Part shown: piece after piece, positions 7,571 through 17,900 of the stretch
Layout: the number at the start of each line of letters is the position of its first letter
Position numbering within the stretch: position 1 is the first letter of the stretch
NCBI GenBank assembly: GCA_964638895.1
Contig: CAZWYY010000011.1
Span: 7,728-71,727, forward strand
Length of the DNA: 64,000 bases
Source of the DNA: JAFGGG01 sp964638895
GTDB taxonomy: Bacteria; Spirochaetota; Spirochaetia; SZUA-6; RPPD01
Reading direction: 5' to 3'
Position numbers and translations under genes: made by a program
Notes under the pieces: model-generated
Databases searched by the model: none
Told to the model about the DNA's origin: nothing
What the model saw: only the letters and a program-made list of their open reading frames with translations

Positions 7571-9709
7571 TCACGTTTTTTTCACTTTCAACAGCCGCGC
7601 GTTTATGGCCACGATTACGGTGCTCAACGACATAAGCAGGGCCCCGATCTCGGGGGATAAAATGATTCCCGCGCCGTAGAGCACGCCGGCCGCCAGGGGT
7701 ATGGCCACCAGGTTATACCCCGTGGCCCAGGCCAGGTTCTGAATCATTTTGGCGTAGGTCGCCTTGCCGAACAGGATCAGGTTTTTAACGTCCAGCGGGT
7801 TGCTGTTTACCAGGATGATATCCGCGGTCGCCGCCGCCACGTCCGTGCCCGAGCCCACGGCGATCCCCACCTGGGCCTGGGCCAGCGCCGGCGCGTCGTT
7901 CACCCCGTCACCGGTCATGGCCACGTATTCTCCCCGGGCCTGCAGCTCCTTTACCTTTTCCTGTTTCTGATCGGGCAGTACCTCCGCGAAATACCCGTCC
8001 ATTTCAAGCTCCCTGCTTACGGCCTCGGCGGTCACCCTGTTGTCTCCGGTGATCATCCAGCACTTGATCCCCCGCTTGTGCAGCGCCCTCACCGCGGCAT
8101 AGGATTCGGGCCTGATGGAATCGGCCAGCGCGATCGATCCCACAAGGTTATTATCTACAAGCAGGAAGACGCGGGTCTCCCCGGCCCGCGCCTTCAGGTT
8201 TCCGGGCACCGGTATGCCCTTTTCGGCCAGAAATCCCGGACTTATCACTTGTATGCTGCGGCCGTTCACCGTACCCGCCACTCCTTTGCCTTTCAGCGCC
8301 TTAAAGCCCGTGGCTGCCGGCACGGTTATACCCATGCCAAGCGCTTTTTGCGTAATGCCGCGTCCGATGGGATGTTCAGACCGGCTTTCAAGTGCGGCGG
8401 CGAAGCGGATGATCTTTTTTTCGTCATATGCCGTTTCGTGAGCCGCGATATCGGCCACCGCGAAATTCCCCATGGTAAGCGTGCCGGTTTTGTCGAACAG
8501 CACGGCGGTGATTTTGCGCGCGTTTTCGAACGCGGTCCTGTTGCGGATTAAAAGCCCGTTCTGTGCCGATTTGGCGGTGGACACGGCCACCACCAGGGGG
8601 ATGGCCAGCCCCAGGGCATGGGGGCAGGTGATGACCATGACCGTGGCCATGCGCACGATGGAAAACTGCAGGTCCCGGCCCGCGATCAGCCAGGCCGTGA
8701 GCGTGGCGATGCCCACCGTAACGGCGATGACCGTGAGCCAGAAGGCGGCCCTGTCCGAAAGCGCCTGTGTGCGGGACTTTACGGCCTGGGCCTCCCTTAC
8801 CAGATTGATCACCTTGGCCAAATACGAGTCTTTTCCCGTGCCTTCCACGCGTACATCAAGCGAGCCGTCCCCGTTTAATGATCCGCCGATAAGCGCGGTC
8901 CCTTTTTTCTTTTGCACCGGACGGGATTCTCCAGTGAGCATGGATTCATTCACGTAACTTGAGCCTGAAAGCACCATACCGTCCGCAGGAATTTTTTCTC
9001 CGGGTTTTACCAGAATAATATCCCCTCGCTTTATCTCTTCCAGGGGTACATCCTCTATCGTATTTCCCTTTTTTCTATGGGCCGCATCCGGCATCAGTTT
9101 TGCGAGCTTCTCCAGGGCGTTGGAAGCGCTTAACACGGAGCGCATCTCGATCCAGTGCCCGGCGAGCATAATGTCGATCAGCGTGGCGAGCTCCCAAAAA
9201 AAAGTGGTCCCCTGCAGGCCGAAGGTGACCGCCGCGCTGTACGCGTAAGCGATGGTGATGGCCACGGCGATCAGCGTCATCATGCCCGGGGTTCTGCCCG
9301 CAAGCTCGTCCTTGAAGCCCTTTAAAAAAGGCCAGCCGCCGTAGAAAAAGATAAAACTGGAAAGAGCAAAGATTATGTAGCTTGCGCCCGGAATGACCAG
9401 GGAAAAACCCAGTACCTGCTGAATCAGTTTGGACAATGCAAGCACGGGAATTGTGGTCGCAAGGGATATATAAAAACGGGTCCGGAAATCTCTTATCATC
9501 ATGCGGTGGTGGGCCGCGTGGTCGTGGCCGCCCATATCATGGTGGGCATGGTCCGACATCTCATGGCCGCCTCCGTGATGTTCGTGCAGGTCATGGTCCT
9601 GGCCGCCATGCCCGGCGGGCAAATCATGGCCGCCCGTGTTGTGTTCCGGCATGTCGTGTTTCTCGTGTTCCATATCCTGCATGGCAGCATGTTCATCTTT
9701 TTCATTCAT
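7571..9709 (-). CDS. copB: CopB-type copper-exporting P-type ATPase
   Basis: A 712-residue P1B-type ATPase that uses ATP to export copper across the inner membrane. The first 70 residues form a His/Met-rich tail that replaces the CxxC metal-binding domains of CopA. Visible motifs are actuator TGES (259-262), transmembrane metal site CPH (362-364), phosphorylation DKTGTLT (about 406), and hinge GDGVNDAPAL near the C-terminus. CPH instead of CPC together with the His-rich tail marks the P1B-3/CopB class, proposed for Cu(II) or Cu(I). It follows the YHS-flavoprotein and a small ORF in a leftward operon whose promoter carries a CsoR-like operator, which supports copper as the substrate. Confidence 0.93.
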   Translation of the reverse strand: MNEKDEHAAMQDMEHEKHDMPEHNTGGHDLPAGHGGQDHDLHEHHGGGHEMSDHAHHDMGGHDHAAHHRMMIRDFRTRFYISLATTIPVLALSKLIQQVLGFSLVIPGASYIIFALSSFIFFYGGWPFLKGFKDELAGRTPGMMTLIAVAITIAYAYSAAVTFGLQGTTFFWELATLIDIMLAGHWIEMRSVLSASNALEKLAKLMPDAAHRKKGNTIEDVPLEEIKRGDIILVKPGEKIPADGMVLSGSSYVNESMLTGESRPVQKKKGTALIGGSLNGDGSLDVRVEGTGKDSYLAKVINLVREAQAVKSRTQALSDRAAFWLTVIAVTVGIATLTAWLIAGRDLQFSIVRMATVMVITCPHALGLAIPLVVAVSTAKSAQNGLLIRNRTAFENARKITAVLFDKTGTLTMGNFAVADIAAHETAYDEKKIIRFAAALESRSEHPIGRGITQKALGMGITVPAATGFKALKGKGVAGTVNGRSIQVISPGFLAEKGIPVPGNLKARAGETRVFLLVDNNLVGSIALADSIRPESYAAVRALHKRGIKCWMITGDNRVTAEAVSRELEMDGYFAEVLPDQKQEKVKELQARGEYVAMTGDGVNDAPALAQAQVGIAVGSGTDVAAATADIILVNSNPLDVKNLILFGKATYAKMIQNLAWATGYNLVAIPLAAGVLYGAGIILSPEIGALLMSLSTVIVAINARLLKVKKT

Positions 9710-9749
9710 TTTTTACCTCCGTCTTTTTACTATAACTAAACTAATGGAC

Positions 9750-9857
9750 TTATTGCTTTTCCGCAACAAGATGTTCCACATTGTCATACAAAGCCGCTGC
9801 TTTATTATATCTTTTTGCGGCGTACGGCAATTCTTTTCCCTTTTTATACCTTTTCAT
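9750..9857 (-). CDS. Small ORF, 35 residues, in the copper operon
   Basis: A short basic peptide beginning MKRYKKGKELPYAAKRY and ending LVAEKQ, starting 2 bases after the flavoprotein stop and ending 40 bases before copB. A weak purine-rich site (AGAGGC) precedes the ATG. There is no Cys and only one His, so it is not an obvious metallochaperone. The tight spacing and lysine-rich composition make translation plausible, but no homology is recognised and it could be chance. Confidence 0.35.
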   Translation of the reverse strand: MKRYKKGKELPYAAKRYNKAAALYDNVEHLVAEKQ

Positions 9858-9859
9858 AT

Positions 9860-10984
9860 TTAGTCTTGCCTCTTGTTCGCCAAATACTCGCGGACCTTAA
9901 GTGCCGCCTTGGCGCCCTCTCCCGCGGCGATGATTATTCTTTTCCCGAACACGTCGGTCACGTCCCCGCAGGCGAAGATCCCCCGGATATTGGTGGCGCA
10001 ATCATGGTCGATAATTATTTCCCCGTTTCCATTTATGCCAAGCAAATCATTGCAGAACTCGGTGTTGGGCAGAAATCCCACCTGGATGAACACCGCCTCG
10101 CACGGAACACGTGATTTCCGGGGGGTGTCTTCGGCCTGTATTACCAGCTCTTCAATACCGTCCCCTCCCACAATCTCCAGAACATCATGCCCCTGGATCA
10201 CCCGGATCGAGCGTGCCCGCTCCAGGTGCGCTATATCCCTTTTATCCGCGATCAGGTTTCCCTTGGTAACCAGGGTAACCTCGCAGCCCAGATCGTCAAG
10301 CCTCAGGGCCGTCTGCGCACCGGAGTTGCCGCCGCCGATGACCGCGACCCTTTTTCCGGCCAGGAGCGACATATCCTGCACGGAGTTATAAAAGACGCCC
10401 CGGCGCTGGAATTTGTCCTCCCCCGGTATCCCCAGTTTTCTCTGCTTCATACCCGTGGCCACGATGACCGCTTTGGTATGGACCGTGTCGCGTGATTTTG
10501 TTTTAAGCACAAACCCGTTATGTTCCGTGTCTCGCGTGATGTGTATTACCTCATCGATCTTATGGTCCAGGAAGTTTGTGTCTAAAAACTGGTTCTGGAA
10601 TTTGTCGATCAGTTCCCTGCCCGTTATAAAATCGTATCCCATATAATTTTTTATTTTGGTGCTGTCCACGGCCTGCCCGCCGATATCCCTGGCGATCAGA
10701 TAGGTATCGATTTTGGAGATGGCCGCGTAGACCGCGGAGGTAAGCCCGGCCGGACCGCCGCCGATAATGACAAGGTCGTAGGTATGCCGGTTTACATAGT
10801 TGTTTTGGTTTTTAAACTTCAGCAGGCAGCCTTTGGAGCAAAAATAGTAGGTGACAGCGTTAAAATTCAAAACAAAACGGGTGTCACCCACTTCCATGTT
10901 GCATACGGGATCGATATGTGTGCCGTCCCCATGTCCTTGCGTTGCCTTCTGCGGCTTTCCTCTTTTTTCTTTGTCCTCGTTCAT
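9860..10984 (-). CDS. YHS domain fused to thioredoxin-reductase-like flavoprotein without CxxC
   Basis: A 374-residue protein. Residues about 24-60 are a YHS metal-binding domain (DPVCNMEV, then YYFCSKGCLLKF). From residue 69 a two-dinucleotide-fold flavoprotein follows, with FAD motif GGGPAG, NAD(P) motif VIGGGNSGAQTALRL and the C-terminal IFACGDVTD. In true thioredoxin reductases the redox disulfide CxxC sits where this protein reads VFYNSVQDM, so it cannot reduce thioredoxin in the usual way. YHS domains bind copper or other metals, and with copB and the SHOCT protein around it a copper-linked redox or delivery role is inferred. The ATG at 10984 was chosen for its GGAAAGGAG site; an in-frame ATG at 11068 is possible. 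Confidence 0.85.
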   Translation of the reverse strand: MNEDKEKRGKPQKATQGHGDGTHIDPVCNMEVGDTRFVLNFNAVTYYFCSKGCLLKFKNQNNYVNRHTYDLVIIGGGPAGLTSAVYAAISKIDTYLIARDIGGQAVDSTKIKNYMGYDFITGRELIDKFQNQFLDTNFLDHKIDEVIHITRDTEHNGFVLKTKSRDTVHTKAVIVATGMKQRKLGIPGEDKFQRRGVFYNSVQDMSLLAGKRVAVIGGGNSGAQTALRLDDLGCEVTLVTKGNLIADKRDIAHLERARSIRVIQGHDVLEIVGGDGIEELVIQAEDTPRKSRVPCEAVFIQVGFLPNTEFCNDLLGINGNGEIIIDHDCATNIRGIFACGDVTDVFGKRIIIAAGEGAKAALKVREYLANKRQD

Positions 10985-11087
10985 ATGTTCGACATACTCC
11001 TTTCCTCCGGCGTGGTCGAACGCATACCGTTTTATCCGGCGGGCCGTGCTCTGGCGCGGCAGACCCACTCAATCTGATCAGGATTGA

Positions 11088-11675
11088 TCAGAATATATCC
11101 TGCTTCAGCTTATCATACTCCTCTTTGGTGATCTCACCCCTGGCCAGCCTGGCCTTTAAGATCTCCGCCGGTGACTGCGGTTCCCTTCTCTTGCGGTTAA
11201 GCAGCACCACCAGGGCAACCACTCCCCCGACCACCGCCAGGCCGAGGAGCATGAATATCCATCCTCCTCCGAGGAAAAAGGGATGCATGCCCCAACCGCC
11301 GCCGTATGCGCCCATCATGGGCATGAACCAGCCGTCTCCGTCATCCTTACCGGTGAGATAGTTGTATCCCATCAGGTAATGAGCGGAACGCAGGCTTTCC
11401 GAGCCCTCCCCACCCATCATGTTGTCCATCCATTCATGCTCCCGCAGGTCAAGATGCGCACTGCTCATCACGGCCTCGCCCAACTGTTCCAGAAGATCAT
11501 CACTGACCTTATCTGGATTAATCAGGTTGTTTGCGTCTACGTGCTGTTCCGCGCGTATCCGGGCCAGAACCGTGTCTATACCTGCGGCCTGTTCCTCCCG
11601 GTCTGCGAAAGCCGTGGCCTGGACAACAGTCATGAAGACGACAAAACCGACAACAAATAAAGAAACTCTTTTCAT
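11088..11675 (-). CDS. Exported SHOCT-domain membrane protein
   Basis: A 195-residue protein with signal peptide (MKRVSLFVVGFVVFMTVVQATAFA), a periplasmic part rich in Met, His and Gly (MDNMMGGEGSES, WFMPMMGAYGGGWGMHPFF) and one membrane helix (GGWIFMLLGLAVVGGVVALVVLL). It ends in a cytosolic SHOCT helix pair (SPAEILKARLARGEITKEEYDKL). The Met/His clusters could bind copper in the periplasm. It is the first gene of the copper operon, 45 bases after the predicted transcription start. GGGAGG lies 6 bases before the chosen ATG, which is better than the in-frame ATG at 11708. SHOCT domains are widespread oligomerisation modules of unclear detailed function. Confidence 0.82.
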   Translation of the reverse strand: MKRVSLFVVGFVVFMTVVQATAFADREEQAAGIDTVLARIRAEQHVDANNLINPDKVSDDLLEQLGEAVMSSAHLDLREHEWMDNMMGGEGSESLRSAHYLMGYNYLTGKDDGDGWFMPMMGAYGGGWGMHPFFLGGGWIFMLLGLAVVGGVVALVVLLNRKRREPQSPAEILKARLARGEITKEEYDKLKQDIF

Positions 11676-11726
11676 CCGTAACCTCCCACACAATGTTTTT
11701 ATATTCACATCATTTGTGCTATCTAA

Positions 11727-11755
11727 AATATACTATACCCCGGTAGGGTAGACAA
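11727..11755 (-). promoter_or_regulatory. Copper operon promoter with CsoR-like operator in the spacer
   Basis: Minus strand: -35 TTGTCT (11750-11755), exactly 17 bases, then -10 TATATT (11727-11732). The spacer is the imperfect palindrome TACCCTACCGGGGTAT (11735-11750), which closely resembles the CsoR operator core I remember from Bacillus copZA (TACCCTACGGGGGTAT). A bound CsoR-type repressor would block RNA polymerase until Cu(I) releases it. No csoR gene is in the window. Confidence 0.72.
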
Positions 11756-11913
11756 GATATTTTTTTTGTGGGTTTTGGTACAAATACTTATGTAAATGCA
11801 CGCCTAAATCAAACCGCGATCTACTTGACAGACAGATGCATCTAACTCAAAATATATATAGCGATCTATGAAATGTACGAGTTCGTATTCTTATATTCTT
11901 CAGAGAATAACTT

Positions 11914-14900
11914 ATGCAAAAAAACAGAGTCTATCAGGTACCAGGCTTTATAATTAATAACAAGATATATGAAAGCCCACGTTCCGCAATATTTAACGGA
12001 ATCAATCAAAAAGAACATAATCTTCCCGTTGTAATCAAATTTTATAAGTCCGAACTCCTCACTCAAAATGAAATCGATAAGATCGAGAATGAATACACAT
12101 TATTAAAGAACCTGCATATACCCGGTATAATAACCCTCTATTCGATTGAGAACTATAATAACGGTAAAGTCTTCATTTTTGAAAACTTCGGTGCCATATC
12201 CTTGGCCGCTTATCTAAAAAAACAAATACCGGATATTAAAAATTTCCTGGAAATCGCGCTTAAAATTATTGATATTATCGCAGAAATTCATAAATCCAGT
12301 ATCATTCATAAAAATATTACACCTTATAATATCTTAATAAATGAAGAAAATATGGAAATCAAACTCATAGACTTTGAAATCGCATGCAGGTTGAAAAGGG
12401 AAATGCGAAGCGCGATGAAGGCGGAAAAACTTGAGGGTTCGCTTTCCTATATATCACCGGAACAAACCGGAAGGATGAACAGAACGATTGATTACCGTAC
12501 CGATTTTTACTCATATGGGATAACCTTATATGAAATGATTACCGGAAAGCTTCCGTTTGAGTCGAAAGACGCACTGGAACTGGTGCATATGCATATTGCC
12601 AAGCTTCCGGCCGAACCCCACAAAGTGAACAGCAATGTGCCTGAAATATTATCAGCAATAATAATGAAGTTACTGGCAAAAAATGCGGAAGACAGATATC
12701 AAAGCGAAAACGGTATCAAACATGATTTAATGACATGTCTGAAAATGCTTGACAGCAAAAAGCCGATAAAATTTTTTCATTTGGGCAAAATGGATATTGC
12801 GGAAACTTTTTATATACCTGAAAAGCAGTACGGAAGAGAACAAGAAAAAAAAATAATCATGAAAAATCTTGTGAGCGCCTACTCTTCCCGTTCAAAACCT
12901 AAAATAATTTTTATTTCCGGAATCCCCGGTATAGGCAAATCCTCTCTGATCAATGACATACATAAAATGCTGGTTGAAAAAAAATGTTATTTCATACAGG
13001 GGAAATACGACCAATTTAAAAAATCAATGCCGTTCAGCGCAATAATTGCGGCTTTCAGCGATCTGATAAACCAGTTATTGGCAGAGAAGGAGAATATATT
13101 GTCCAAATGGCAGGAAAAAATACGGAAGGCCATTGGAAACGGCGGAAATGCTTTAATTGAAGTTATTCCGCAATTAAAGATGATTATCGGGGAACAACCT
13201 GTATTGCCGCAACTCTCGCCGCAGGAATCGGAAAACAGATTCGGCTATATCTTTCAGAATTTTATCAGCGTATTTACCGGTGAAGAACACCCGTTATGTA
13301 TATTTTTGGATGATCTTCAATGGGCGGATAAGGCGAGTATACATATTTTAAAAATCATTTTTAACGACAGCCAGTTACGGAATTTCATTTTTATCGGGTC
13401 GTTCCGGGACAACGAAATAACTGAGAATCATCCTTTAAATTCTTTTTTTGAATATTCAAAAACTGAAAAAATTGAATTCATTAATTTGAAACTAAAACCT
13501 TTGATGATTGAAGAAATAAATGAATTATTGTCTGATACGCTCCATTGCGATAGAGCCAAAGTAAATGAGTTGGCTGAAATAATAAAAATCAAGACCGGGG
13601 GAAATCCGTTTTTTATAATTGAATTTTTGAAATCTCTTTATGATCGTAAATTGATTTTTTTCAATAACGGATGGAACTGGGATGAAAACAAAATAAATCA
13701 AACGCAAATAACCGATAATGTCGTTGAGTTCATGACTGATAAAATAAGCAGGCTTCCCCCAAAAACCCAAAAGTTGATGAAAATCGCCTCTTGTGAAGGT
13801 ATAAGCTTTAACTTGGACGTTGTCAGTATGATAAGCGGATTAAAGAAAGAAGAAACCTTTGGGGACTTGACTCAGGTAATAAACGACGGAATGCTGATTA
13901 AGCTGGAAACGGAATTCAGGTTTACTCACGATAGAATAAGAGAAGCGGTCTACGGCCTTTTAAAAAATAAACAAAGAATCAGATATCATTATCTTGTGGG
14001 TAATATATTATTAAACAATACATCAAAAGAAGAACTCAATGAAAACATATTTAATATTGTGCAGCAGTTGAATTATACCGTTGAGATAATTACAAACAAA
14101 GACGAAAAAATTAATCTCGCTAAGCTTAATTTAAGCGCCGGGGCTAAAGCCAAATCGGCAACCGCTTATGATCTTTCCACGACATATCTTGAAACCGGAA
14201 GAAACCTGCTTCCGGAAGATTCATGGGACAAATTATACGATCTTAGTTTTTCACTCTACACTGAAGGTGGGGAAGCTGAATATTTAATCGGGAATCAACA
14301 GAAGGCGGAAGGATTGTTTGCGGAGGCACTTCGCAATGCAAAAGACAACCTTGATAAGATAAAGATTTTCGATATTCAAATTCCTCTTTACGTAGTAAAC
14401 AATAAAATGTCTGCGGCTTTTGCGCAAGGGAGAAAAGCTCTTGCCCTGTTGGGATTAAACATGCCGAAGAAAGCAAATCCGCTGAATATTTTAATCAATC
14501 TTATCAAAGTGAAGAGAATCCTGAAATATAATAAAATCGAATCATTAATCAATTTGCCCGTAATGAGCGATCCGAAAAAACTCGCCGTGTGTAATATGCT
14601 AATACAGATGACCCTACCGGTGTATATTTCTTTTCCCGATTATCTTCCGATCATTATTTTTAAAACATTGAATTTCTCTTTAAAGAACGGAAATTCCATT
14701 TATTCCCTCTATTCCTATGTGGCATACGGCTTAATACTATGTTGTTATTTAAATCAGATTGAGGACGGTTATAAATTCGGTTCCATGGCGTACCGGATGT
14801 TGGGGAATTTTGAAAGTAATTTTCTGAAATGTAAAATAATATTTATTTTCAGCAACACCATACGGCATTGGAAAAAATCGCTACATGAGGATATCTCTCT

Positions 14901-17900
14901 GCTTGAAGAAGGTTATAAAGCAGGTTTTGAAAGCGGTGACCTCTCTTTTGCCTCATACTGCATCAATCACAGCCTGGCGCATTCCATTTTTTGCGGCGAA
15001 ACCCTTGTATCGACCAAAGAAAAAGCAAACAGATATTATGAGATAATCAGAAAATTTAAACAACGTGACGCTTTATACGCGTTCTTGTTGTTTTCCCAAT
15101 TAATAAAAAATCTTTCCGGTATCACTCCGTCAAAATACGCGTTCAAAGGAGAATTATTTAATGAGGACAAAATTATTCCGGAATGGAATAATACAAAAAA
15201 TTATACCGATCTGGCCTTTTATACCGTATGCAAAGAGTTTATCCATTATTTATACGGCGATTATAAAACATGCCTAGAATACGCGGAACAAGGGAAAAAA
15301 TACATGGGCGCCATATTGGGAATGTTGTATGTAAAGGAACATTACTACTATTATTCGTTGGCACTGCTTGGGGAATTCAATAATGTCAGCAAGTCAAAAC
15401 AAAAAGTTTATCTGAAAATCATACATAATAATATAAAAAAAATAAAAAACTGGGCGGATCATTGTCCTGAAAATTGCCTGCATAAGCTTTTGTTTGTTCA
15501 GGCGGAGTTGAAGGCAAAACTCGGCTTTATACAACAGGCGATGGAATTTTACGATAAAGCCGCCGGAGAAGCCGGAGAAAACGGATTTATTCATGAACAA
15601 GGAATGATACTGGAACACGCAGGTATCTTTTATAAAGCACTCGGCAGGGAAAAAATAGCACGCCTCTATTTCAATGACGCATATCTGGCATTTAAAAAAT
15701 GGGGGGCGAATATGAAACTCCATGAACTAAAATCAAGATATACAATTAATGAAAAAGTCCGGGATTATTCCCCTTTAGAAACAGGATACGCCGCATCCGA
15801 TCTCGATTTAAACAGCATAATGAAATCAGCAACGGCCATATCCGGTGAAATCATTATGGAAAGACTTATCGGAAAACTGATCAAAATTGTCATGGAGAAC
15901 GCGGGAGCGGAAAGAGCGGTGTTGATATTAAACAAAGACAACCGGTATGTCATTGAGGCAATGGGTCGAATAGGCAATGCAGAGGTAAAAAAACTAAACT
16001 CGGTACTCCTGGATAATTCGAATCTGGTACCGGAAACCATTATTCATTACGCCGCACGAACAAATAAAAGTGTCGTATTGAATAACGCGTATATGGAAGG
16101 ATCATTCACAAATGACGATTTCATACGGAATAACCGAATAAAATCCGTTTTGTGTGTGCCTATTATCAACAAAGGAAATATTATCGCAATAATTTACTTG
16201 GAAAACAATCTGACCGCCGGCGTTTTCACGGAAGAAAGACTGCAGGTAATAAATATGCTTTTAGGCCAAATAGGAATATCCATCGACAATGCCTCATTAT
16301 ATGAGAAACTTGAGGATTACAGTAAAAATCTTGAGATAAAAGTGAAGGAGCGGACAATCGAACTTGAGGACGCGAATATAAAATTAAAAGAACTCGATGA
16401 ATTAAAAAATGACTTTATCGCGAATATTACGCATGATTTCCGATCCCCTTTAACGGCAATCCTCAATGTCGCCGACCTGGAATTGAAATTAAAAAAATAT
16501 GATCCGGATGCTTTAAAAACTATTTACAACGCGGCTGTCAGATTGCGTCATTCAATCGACAGGCTGCTTGAAATTGCAAAGATGGATGTTTTGGGAATAA
16601 AATTAAATGTCAGAAAAGCAAACCCGGCGTTGTTATTACAAAAAATTATTGCCTTTTATTCTTCATCCGTTATTGGTAGCGGTATAAGGATCATTCAGAA
16701 ATTTAAAAAAACCGATATTAAAGATTTCTATACCGACACGGAAAAACTGGAGGAGATTATAGATAATATCCTTTCAAACTCGATAAAATACGTAAATCCG
16801 CAACATGGTGTGATTGCATTGGACTTGGTTGAAAAGCAAGATTCAATCGTTATTAGTATAGAAGATAACGGTATCGGAATTCCGAAAAGCAAACTGGAAA
16901 CCATATTCAACAGATTCGAACAAGCCCATGAAGAACAAAATGTCAAATACCACGGTACAGGAATCGGACTTGCGTTTGCACGGCAGCTGGCAGGATTTCT
17001 TAAGGGAATAATCTGGGCGGAATCGGGAGGAGAAGAAAAAGGCGCTAGATTTTTCATTGAAATGAAGAAGGGTCCGGATGTTTTTGATGAGAAAGATTTT
17101 TATATTAGTACGGACAGCCGTGAAGCCGGAAAAAAATACCGCCATAATGATATAAAAAAAATAATCCAGGCGGAAATTGAAAAGAACCAGGAAAAAAAGG
17201 AAATCGTAAAGATTTTCAATGAACTTAATGAATCCGGGGAGTTTGAATATAAAAAAGGAATTATCTTGATCGCTGATGATGATAAAATAATAAGGGAAAT
17301 AGTAATGGGGTATTTAATGAATGACGGATACAGGAATTTTATTCTTGCCCCAAGCGGTAAACTCGCTCTTGAGGCGGTTTATGAGTATCCCCCGGATTTA
17401 ATAATATGCGACTATAATATGCCAAACATGCGGGGAGATAAATTTCATAATGAGTTGATTGACAATCCGAAGTTCAAAGAAATTCCTTTTATCTTTTTAT
17501 CTGCCGTAGCGAACAGAAATATAATCATCGAAAGAAAACAGAAAGGAGCAAGCGCATATCTAAAAAAACCGATAGATGAAAAAGACCTTCTGTTGGCGGT
17601 CGATTTTCATATTAAAAAGTATTTTGAATACCTAAAATTGGCTCAATTGGCGACAATAGATGCATTAACCGGATTGAATAATAAAAGAGCCGTTATAACA
17701 CATTTAAAACGCGAACTGGCAATCAGAAAATACAGGGATTTGGTATTGATTTTCTTTGACCTGGATAATTTTAAAGAGATTAATGACAGATTCGGACACC
17801 AGGTAGGGGACAAAATACTGTCAACGATAGGCAAAATGGTAAAGGTGTCAATCCGGAACTATGATATAGTCGGGAGGTTCGGCGGAGATGGGTTCATTGT

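Noticed and set aside
11821..11860. Promoter for the giant kinase from TTGACA at 11825-11830
   Set aside because: No acceptable -10 box lies at 16-18 bases; AT-rich sequence gives only poorly spaced candidates.
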